Assembly: GCA_004366195.1 (NCBI GenBank)
Contig: ML214201.1
Location: forward strand, 1 to 5,081
DNA: 5,081 nucleotides
Source: Actinomycetota bacterium
GTDB lineage: Bacteria; Actinomycetota; UBA4738; HRBIN12
Direction of reading: 5' to 3'
A program made the position numbers and the translations under genes. Every line of letters starts with the position of its first letter. Positions within the stretch are counted from its first letter, which is position 1. Under the pieces are notes generated by a model, which did no database searches, was not told the DNA's origin, and saw only the letters and a program-made list of their open reading frames with translations. Below are positions 1 through 4,387 of the stretch, piece by piece.

Positions 1-563
1 AGGTCGTGCCGGGAGAGGTTCGCCGCGAACCAGCGCTGGAGCGCGACGTTGGCCTCGGCGCGCACCACGCCGGTCGGGACGCCCTCGGGATCCCGCTCGA
101 CGCCGGGGAAGGCCTCCGCCCCCGAGGCGGTCAGCGCGGCCGCGTTCGCCAGGCTGAGATGCCCGTCGGCCCGAACGACCGCGAGCGGGCGGTCGGTGAG
201 CGCGTCGAGCTGCGCGCGCGTGGGCGGCTCGCGCCGCTCCCACCTCGACTCGTCCCAGCCGTGCACGAGGGTCGGGCCGGTGCGGCGTTCGAGCACCCCC
301 CGCACCGCCTCGAGCAGCTCCGCGGCCGACCGCGCCCGACCGACCTCCGGCGCCTGGTGGTGGATCCCCGTGCCCGTGAGGTGCACGTGGGCATCGACGA
401 AGCCCGGCACGATGGTCGCCCCCGGCAGCTCGACGACGCGATCGGCCGTCGGCGGGTCGCCCGCCCCCACCCGCTCCACGTGCCGTCCGTCGACGAGGAC
501 CCACTCCCCCGTCGGCGGATGCGCCAGGGTGCGCACCCGCGAGACCCGATACAGCGTCCGCAT
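1..563 (-). CDS. YtcJ-like amidohydrolase (amidohydrolase family 3), N-terminal part, cut by window edge
   Basis: The gene reads leftward from an ATG at 563 and runs off the window after 187 codons. Residues 1-50 form the short beta-sandwich lead typical of the family, with VLVDGRHVERVG at 22-33. They are followed by VPGFVDAHVHL at 52-62, in which H59 and H61 are the HxH metal ligands of the amidohydrolase barrel. HGWDESRW at 101-108, LDALTDRPLAVVRADGH at 119-135 and NAAAL at 140-144 match the YtcJ-like subgroup, metal-dependent hydrolases of mostly unknown substrate. The remaining metal ligands and catalytic Asp lie outside the window. The start is 12 nt after the reverse transcriptase stop. 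There is no good ribosome binding site, but a TAGGCT -10-like hexamer ends 9 nt before the ATG, so it may have its own nearly leaderless transcript. The family call is firm; substrate and link to the RT are unknown. Confidence 0.88.
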   Translation of the reverse strand, partial: MRTLYRVSRVRTLAHPPTGEWVLVDGRHVERVGAGDPPTADRVVELPGATIVPGFVDAHVHLTGTGIHHQAPEVGRARSAAELLEAVRGVLERRTGPTLVHGWDESRWERREPPTRAQLDALTDRPLAVVRADGHLSLANAAALTASGAEAFPGVERDPEGVPTGVVRAEANVALQRWFAANLSRHD

Positions 564-572
564 GCTTGCTGC

Positions 573-578
573 AGCCTA
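573..578 (-). promoter_or_regulatory. Putative -10 hexamer TAGGCT for the amidohydrolase gene
   Basis: TAGGCT on the minus strand fits TANNNT and ends 9 nt before the ATG at 563, which would put the transcript start at or next to the start codon. Its first three bases are the TAG stop codon of the upstream RT gene. I see no -35 element. The call rests on the same arrangement at three other starts in the window. Confidence 0.4.
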
Positions 579-1292
579 TCGGGCGGCATCGCCGCGGACA
601 CGCGGCGGGACCCGGGACAGCCCGGCCGCGCCGCGGATCGAGCCCGGGTCCACGAGGATCCGGGTCTTCGACGCGGCGAGCGCGAGCCCCAGCCCGTCGA
701 GGGCCCGAGCGATCGTCGCGAGGGCCGCGCGGGCGTCCCGCGCATCGAGCGCGAAGACGATGAGGTCGTCCACCCAGCGGACGTGGCGCCAGCCCCCGAG
801 CGCGAGGGCCCGATCCACCGCGAGGAGCACCGCGTTGGCGAGGACCGCCGAGGGCTCCGGTCCGATCGGCAGACCCCTGATCCCCGCCCCCGCGAACCGT
901 TCGAGGATCTCCAGGATGGGTCGGACGCGTCCGGCCCCGCACCCGAGGGCGGTCAGCGCGTCTGCGACCACCCCGGGCCGGATCGAGGCGTAGCAGTCCC
1001 GGACGTCGGCCATCAGAGCGCAGGCCGCGTCGACGGCCTCCTCGCGGACCCGACGCCGGAACCGGGCCCGCGCCAGACGGAACGGCTCGAGCTCGAGGGC
1101 GGCGGGGGCCGTCCGCACGGCCGTCACGCGGTTCGCGAGGACGGCGCTCGGTAGCGCCGCCTCGACGGTCGGCACGACCGGGGCCACGGCGGCCGCGTAG
1201 GCCGCCGCCACCGTGGGATGGGGGATCGCGAGCCACCGCACGCCGTCGCGCTTGGGCTCCGGCCGCAACCGCACCGCGAAGTCCTCGGGCAC
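576..1292 (-). CDS. Compact stand-alone reverse transcriptase-like protein (RNA-directed DNA polymerase palm domain)
   Basis: This 238-residue product carries the ordered motifs of a reverse transcriptase. KRDGVRWLAIPHP (14-26) is the basic fingers motif. ADVRDCYASI (95-104) is motif A, with catalytic D96. GLPIGPEPSAVLAN (140-153) is motif B, with IGPEPS in place of the PQG of group II intron enzymes. RWVDD (172-176) is motif C, giving the other two catalytic aspartates, D175 and D176. LGLALAASKTRI (201-212) is motif D, with K209. All three carboxylates are intact. Only about 26 residues follow motif D, so there is no visible thumb, maturase or endonuclease domain. I chose the GTG at 1292 because GGAGG lies 6 nt upstream (1299-1303) and homology-like sequence begins there. 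The frame stays open to an ATG at 1454, but that start would overlap the divergent regulator and adds only low-complexity Arg/Ala/Pro sequence. Motif B resembles the unknown-group/abortive-infection RTs linked to phage defence more than retron or intron RTs; that placement is inference. Confidence 0.82.
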   Translation of the reverse strand: MPEDFAVRLRPEPKRDGVRWLAIPHPTVAAAYAAAVAPVVPTVEAALPSAVLANRVTAVRTAPAALELEPFRLARARFRRRVREEAVDAACALMADVRDCYASIRPGVVADALTALGCGAGRVRPILEILERFAGAGIRGLPIGPEPSAVLANAVLLAVDRALALGGWRHVRWVDDLIVFALDARDARAALATIARALDGLGLALAASKTRILVDPGSIRGAAGLSRVPPRVRGDAAR

Positions 1293-1297
1293 CGCTC

Positions 1298-1320
1298 CCC
1301 TCCCCCGGCCCGGGGGAGGG
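1298..1320. repeat. Strong GC-rich palindrome overlapping the RT ribosome binding site
   Basis: CCCTCCCCC at 1298-1306 pairs perfectly with GGGGGAGGG at 1312-1320 around the 5-nt loop GGCCC. As DNA, the symmetry extends to 11-bp arms about a single central base. In the RT transcript the 3' arm contains the Shine-Dalgarno sequence and the hairpin ends 5 nt before the GTG, so folding would hide the ribosome binding site. It may equally be a copy of a dispersed extragenic palindrome, which one copy in this window cannot show. It lies in the 136-bp gap between divergent genes (1293-1428), where I see no other structure and no clear minus-strand promoter. Confidence 0.7.
1299..1303 (-). promoter_or_regulatory. 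Shine-Dalgarno GGAGG deciding the RT start
   Basis: GGAGG on the minus strand lies 6 nt before the GTG at 1292. It is one of only two strong ribosome binding sites in the window and is the main reason to start the RT here and not at the ATG at 1454. It sits wholly within one arm of the palindrome at 1298-1320. Confidence 0.6.
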
Positions 1321-1416
1321 TGGGCCGCTCGACGACGCCGGCATGCTCGCACCGCGGGGAGCGCCGCGCAATCGCCCGAGCGGCGGGTTCGCCGATGGGC
1401 CGCCCTCCGACCCGGG

Positions 1417-1422
1417 TAGGAT
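1417..1422 (+). promoter_or_regulatory. Putative -10 hexamer TAGGAT for the Lrp/AsnC regulator
   Basis: TAGGAT fits TANNNT and ends 6 nt before the GTG at 1429. The transcript would therefore begin at or within a base or two of the start codon (leaderless). No Shine-Dalgarno sequence and no convincing -35 element is present. Confidence 0.5.
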
Positions 1423-1428
1423 GCCGAC

Positions 1429-1914
1429 GTGCTGGACGAGCGGGACCTCGCCATCCTCGCGGCCCTCCAGGAGGACGCCCGGGCGACCTATGCCGACATC
1501 GGCCGCCGCGTCGGCCTGTCCCCGTCCTCGGTCCATGAGCGGGTCCGCAAGCTCGAGCAGGCGGGCGTGATCCGGGCCTACCGCGCGGAGGTCGACCCCC
1601 ACGCGCTCGGCCTGGACGTCACGGCCCTGATCGCCGTGACGCCGCTCGACCCGAGCGCCCCCGACGACCTCCCCGAGCGGGTCGAGAGCTTCCCCGAGGT
1701 GGAGGACTGCTACAGCGTGGCCGGGGAGGCCAACTACATCCTCAAGGTTCGCACCCGCACGCCGGAGCGCCTCGAGGACCTCATCCGCCGGCTCCGGGAG
1801 AAGGGCGGCGTCCAGACCCGGACGACGGTCGTCCTCTCGATCCCCTTCGAGGGCCGGCCGATCCGCCCGCAGCCCGACCCTCAGCCCTCGACGAGATCCG
1901 CGAAGCGGCCGTAG
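1429..1914 (+). CDS. Lrp/AsnC-family transcriptional regulator
   Basis: This 161-residue protein has the full family layout. Residues 1-60 form the winged helix-turn-helix, opening with LDERDLAILAALQEDAR (2-18) and with recognition helix SPSSVHERVRKLEQAGVI at 31-48. Residues 62-140 form the RAM/Lrp effector-binding and dimer domain, including VEDCYSVAGEANYILKV at 91-107, where the Gly-containing turn normally lines the amino acid pocket. Lrp-like proteins assemble as dimers to octamers, wrap DNA and respond to amino acids or related small molecules; the effector here is unknown. The tail from about 145 is Pro/Arg-rich and looks disordered. The GTG start is fixed by the domain beginning and by the TAGGAT 6 nt upstream. 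An ATG at 1421 is out of frame. Lrp regulators often control their own and divergent genes, which here would be the RT; that is inference. Its last 34 bp overlap the convergent gene. Confidence 0.93.
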   Translation: MLDERDLAILAALQEDARATYADIGRRVGLSPSSVHERVRKLEQAGVIRAYRAEVDPHALGLDVTALIAVTPLDPSAPDDLPERVESFPEVEDCYSVAGEANYILKVRTRTPERLEDLIRRLREKGGVQTRTTVVLSIPFEGRPIRPQPDPQPSTRSAKRP

Positions 1915-2480
1915 GCGACCCGGTACTCCGCCCACCGGCGCGCGAGGCGCCCGCCGGGGTCCAGCTGCCGCAGGGTGGCGGGGTGCAGCCCGTACCGACC
2001 GCCGAGGGCGGGCGCCGGAGCCGGCTCCACGCCGAGCTCCTCGAGCACGGGGTCCAGGGCTCGTGCCACGAGGGACAGGGCGATCCAGATCCGGTTGGCG
2101 GGGTCGTCCAGGGCCTCCGGACCGGTCCTGCGCCGTCGGCGGGGCGTGAGGAGACGGGCCAGCCACTCCGGCACCAGCTCGCTCCATCCCTGCTCCCGGG
2201 GCGGGGGCTCCTCGGGGAGCGTCATCGGCGAGAGCCAGACGTCGGGGTCGGCCAGGCGCTCCCGCATCGCGGCCACCCCGCGCGCGAGCGCCCGCTCCCC
2301 CGCCTCCCGGATCGCCCGGCGCGCCGGCTCCGCCACGCCGGACCCCGCCACGAGCGCCTCGAACCGCCGCCGGACCGCGTCGGCGACGACCTCCTCCGCC
2401 GCCTCGGTGAAGCGGGCCGCGGCGGCGAGCACCTCGTCGCGCGCCGCCATCGCCCGTTCCGCCCTGTCGGCCGTGGCCAT
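1881..2480 (-). CDS. Unrecognised 199-residue protein, alpha-helical, no known domain
   Basis: I do not recognise this protein. Residues 1-78 are Ala/Glu/Arg-rich and predicted helical, possibly coiled coil. Residues 79-104 are Pro-rich with Trp (W82, W99, W106 nearby). A run of five arginines occupies 114-118. Residues 121-150 look like an amphipathic helix pair, and the end (GGRYGLHPATLRQLDPGGRL at 160-179, then RRWAEYRVAYGRFADLVEG at 181-199) is rich in aromatics and looks like folded protein. There is no signal peptide, membrane span or catalytic motif. The ATG at 2480 is chosen because TAGGGT ends 7 nt upstream, giving a leaderless start like its neighbours. The frame stays open to 2561, but that would run into the FtsH-like gene. 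It is divergent from the protease (79-bp gap) and its 3' end overlaps the regulator by 34 bp. That it is a real gene is likely but not proven. Confidence 0.68.
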   Translation of the reverse strand: MATADRAERAMAARDEVLAAAARFTEAAEEVVADAVRRRFEALVAGSGVAEPARRAIREAGERALARGVAAMRERLADPDVWLSPMTLPEEPPPREQGWSELVPEWLARLLTPRRRRRTGPEALDDPANRIWIALSLVARALDPVLEELGVEPAPAPALGGRYGLHPATLRQLDPGGRLARRWAEYRVAYGRFADLVEG

Positions 2481-2487
2481 CGTCGCA

Positions 2488-2493
2488 ACCCTA
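2488..2493 (-). promoter_or_regulatory. Putative -10 hexamer TAGGGT for the 199-residue unknown gene
   Basis: TAGGGT on the minus strand fits TANNNT and ends 7 nt before the ATG at 2480, the spacing expected of a leaderless transcript. No -35 or ribosome binding site is seen. It supports the shorter start over upstream in-frame alternatives. Confidence 0.45.
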
Positions 2494-2522
2494 CCTGCCT
2501 GGGCTTTCCCACGCCCCCGTCG

Positions 2523-2528
2523 TATGCT
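2523..2528 (+). promoter_or_regulatory. Putative -10 hexamer TATGCT for the FtsH-like gene
   Basis: TATGCT fits TANNNT and is the most AT-rich hexamer in the gap. It would start transcription near 2535 and leave a leader of about 25 nt that contains the Shine-Dalgarno sequence at 2549-2553. The -35 region is not recognisable. It faces away from the -10 at 2488-2493, so the two promoters share the gap. Confidence 0.4.
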
Positions 2529-2548
2529 GCGATGCATCCCCGAGGGCC

Positions 2549-2553
2549 GGAGG
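2549..2553 (+). promoter_or_regulatory. Shine-Dalgarno GGAGG deciding the FtsH-like start
   Basis: GGAGG lies 6 nt before the ATG at 2560 and fixes that start over the in-frame ATG at 2524, which falls inside the proposed -10, and over the out-of-frame ATG at 2532. Confidence 0.75.
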
Positions 2554-2559
2554 ACCGCC

Positions 2560-4350
2560 ATGGAGCAGTACCGACGCTACGGCAGATGGGCGAAGCGAGG
2601 AGCGTTGTTCCTCGCCGCCTACGTGGGCATCGCCTACCTCTTCATGGGGGTGCGCCCCACCGACGCGCTCCTGCATCCGGGGGTGACGCTCGCCCAGTAC
2701 CGGGGGCTCGTCATCTACCTGCTGTTCATCATGTCCTTCGTCGTCCTCCAGTTCGTGGCGATGTTCTGGTTCCTCGCCCGAGGCAACACGTACGTGATCT
2801 ACCCCGGCGAGTACGACATCACCTTCGACGACGTCCGGGGCCAGCCGGCGGCCGTGGAGGCCACGAAGGAGGTCCTGCGCCTGTTCCAGGGGTTCAAGGA
2901 CTTCCGTCAGATGGGTGGCTACCCGCCCCACGGGATCCTCTTCGAGGGGCCGCCGGGGACCGGGAAGACGCTGCTCGCGAAGGCCATCGCGGGATCCACG
3001 CGGGTGCCGTTCCTCTACGCCTCCGGCTCGGGGTTCGCCAACATGTTCCTCGGCATCCCGCAGCTCAAGATGCGCCGGCTCTTCTCCAAGGCCCGCGCGA
3101 TGTCCGACAAGTACGGCGGCGCCGTGATCTTCGTCGACGAGCTCGACGCGATCGGCATGAGCCGCGGCCTCGTGACCGACCGAGCGAGCGCCGACCGCGG
3201 CCCCGACCGCGTGGTCATGGGCGGGCTGTGGGGCGGCGGCGGGCTCGGCGTGATCAACGAGCTCCTCGTCCAGATGGACGGGCTGGTCGTGCCGCGCGGG
3301 CTCTGGCGGCACGTCCGTCGCGTGCTCTTCCGCGCCAAGCCGAAGGTCCCCTTCTACAACATCATGGTCATCGGCGCGACGAACCGGGCCTCCACGCTCG
3401 ACCCCGCCCTGCTCCGGCCGGGACGGTTCGACCGCAAGATCCACGTCGGCCTTCCCGACCACGAGGGCCGGCGGGACATCGCCAAGTACTACCTGGCCAA
3501 GGTCCGTCACGAGCCGATCGACGTGGACCGGCTGGCTCGGATGACCGTCGGGTACTCGCCGGCGATGATCAAGAACATCGTGAACGAGGCCCTGATCTTC
3601 GCCCTCCAGGACGGGCGCGACGCCCTCCGGTGGGACGACCTCTGGCAGGCCAAGCTCGCCGAGGAGGTGGGGCTGAAGCAGCCCGTCACCTACACGGAGC
3701 GCGAGAAGCGGATGGTCGCCGTCCACGAGGCCGCCCACGCCGTCGCCTCGTACACGCTCGAGCGGGGCGAGCGCCAGATCCAGGTGATCACCATCCAGAA
3801 GCGCGAGGGCGCCCTCGGCCTCGTCCACGGCCAGGACGTCGAGGACCGGTACCTCCGTACGCAGAAGGAGATCCTGGCCCGGATCCAGGTGTCCCTCGCC
3901 GGCCTGGTGGCCGAGGAGATGTGGTTCGGGCAGACGACGACCGGGCCCTCCAGCGACCTCGAGGCCGCGACGTGGAACGCCGCCGCGTACGTCGGGATCT
4001 ACGGGATGGGCCGCAGCCTGGTCTCCGCCGGGGTCCTGGCGAATCCCCTCGCCGGCGAGAACCCCATCAAGGCCGTCCTGGCCGACCCCGAGCGGCGCAA
4101 GGAGGTCGACGCGCTCCTCGAGGACTCCCGACGCCGGGTGCGCGCGCTGCTGGAGCGCAAGCGCCACGTGGTGGAGGGCATCCGCGACGCGCTCCTCGAG
4201 CGCGAGGAGCTCATCGGGGACGAGATCGAGGCCCTCATGGCCGAGCTCGGCGAGCGCGAGCCGATCGAGCTCCCGCTCGGAGCGCCCGAGGGGAACGGGC
4301 GGCGCGAGGGCGAGCCCCTCGCGCCGCCGCCCCGGCCCGACGTGCTCTGA
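2560..4350 (+). CDS. FtsH-like membrane-bound AAA+ zinc metalloprotease with reduced extracytoplasmic domain
   Basis: This 596-residue protein is an ATP-driven membrane protease of the FtsH/M41 type, expected as a hexamer degrading membrane and cytosolic proteins. A basic cytosolic start (1-13) precedes membrane spans at about 14-31 and 49-73. The AAA module has Walker A GPPGTGKT (130-137), pore motif MFLG (162-165; MFVG in E. coli FtsH), Walker B VIFVDE (189-194), sensor-1 N275, and arginine fingers R286 and R289 in RPGRFDR. The protease has HEAAH (389-393) and probable third zinc ligand D466 in SSDLEAAT; the spacing from H393 is close to E. coli H418-D492. The end is helical (505-565), then a Pro/Gly-rich tail. 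Oddities: the loop between membrane spans is only about 17 residues, so the periplasmic domain is missing. The motif is HEAAH, not HEAGH. There are extra residues at about 203-230 (Gly-rich) and 243-265 (basic). It is probably a divergent FtsH paralogue, so I give no symbol. Confidence 0.9.
   Translation: MEQYRRYGRWAKRGALFLAAYVGIAYLFMGVRPTDALLHPGVTLAQYRGLVIYLLFIMSFVVLQFVAMFWFLARGNTYVIYPGEYDITFDDVRGQPAAVEATKEVLRLFQGFKDFRQMGGYPPHGILFEGPPGTGKTLLAKAIAGSTRVPFLYASGSGFANMFLGIPQLKMRRLFSKARAMSDKYGGAVIFVDELDAIGMSRGLVTDRASADRGPDRVVMGGLWGGGGLGVINELLVQMDGLVVPRGLWRHVRRVLFRAKPKVPFYNIMVIGATNRASTLDPALLRPGRFDRKIHVGLPDHEGRRDIAKYYLAKVRHEPIDVDRLARMTVGYSPAMIKNIVNEALIFALQDGRDALRWDDLWQAKLAEEVGLKQPVTYTEREKRMVAVHEAAHAVASYTLERGERQIQVITIQKREGALGLVHGQDVEDRYLRTQKEILARIQVSLAGLVAEEMWFGQTTTGPSSDLEAATWNAAAYVGIYGMGRSLVSAGVLANPLAGENPIKAVLADPERRKEVDALLEDSRRRVRALLERKRHVVEGIRDALLEREELIGDEIEALMAELGEREPIELPLGAPEGNGRREGEPLAPPPRPDVL
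4301..4325 (+). other. Perfect inverted repeat near the 3' end of the FtsH-like gene
   Basis: GGCGCGAGGG at 4301-4310 and CCCTCGCGCC at 4316-4325 form a 10-bp stem with a 5-nt loop, ending 25 nt before the end of the coding region. There is no T-run after it, so it is not a classic intrinsic terminator. It could slow polymerase or protect the transcript end, or be chance in sequence this GC-rich. It encodes part of the low-complexity tail (residues 581-589). Confidence 0.4.
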
Positions 4351-4373
4351 GCGGGCGGATGGTCGGGCCCCGC

Positions 4374-4379
4374 TAGACT
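4374..4379 (+). promoter_or_regulatory. Putative -10 hexamer TAGACT for cysS
   Basis: TAGACT fits TANNNT and ends 8 nt before the GTG at 4388, giving a leaderless or nearly leaderless transcript. No Shine-Dalgarno sequence lies before the GTG. It suggests that cysS can be transcribed independently of the protease gene 37 bp upstream. Confidence 0.5.
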
Positions 4380-4387
4380 GACGCTGC

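Noticed and set aside
6..1154. Long plus-strand open frame of 382 codons
   Set aside because: It lies antisense to the clear amidohydrolase and RT genes. The product is Arg/Pro/Gly low-complexity with no motifs, as expected from GC-rich shadow frames.
576..1292. RT as part of a group II intron, retron or diversity-generating element
   Set aside because: There is no maturase or endonuclease domain, no intron domain V-like hairpin, no msr/msd-like structure and no repeated template/variable region visible nearby. Motif B is also not of the PQG type.
1293..1454. N-terminal extension of the RT to the ATG at 1454
   Set aside because: It would overlap the regulator start and its promoter, and encodes low-complexity Arg/Ala/Pro residues. 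A good Shine-Dalgarno sequence supports the GTG at 1292.
1975..2559. N-terminal extension of the FtsH-like frame upstream of 2560
   Set aside because: The upstream residues are Ser/Arg/Ala-rich shadow sequence antisense to the unknown gene. GGAGG 6 nt before 2560 and the membrane span just after it fix the start.
4351..4373. GCGGG/CCCGC inverted repeat after the protease stop as a terminator
   Set aside because: It has only 5 bp of stem, a 13-nt loop and no T-run, so it is too weak in DNA of this composition.
1983..4376. 797-codon plus-strand open frame
   Set aside because: It is an alternate frame of the FtsH-like gene and runs antisense over the unknown gene. It is Arg/Pro/His low complexity with no motif.
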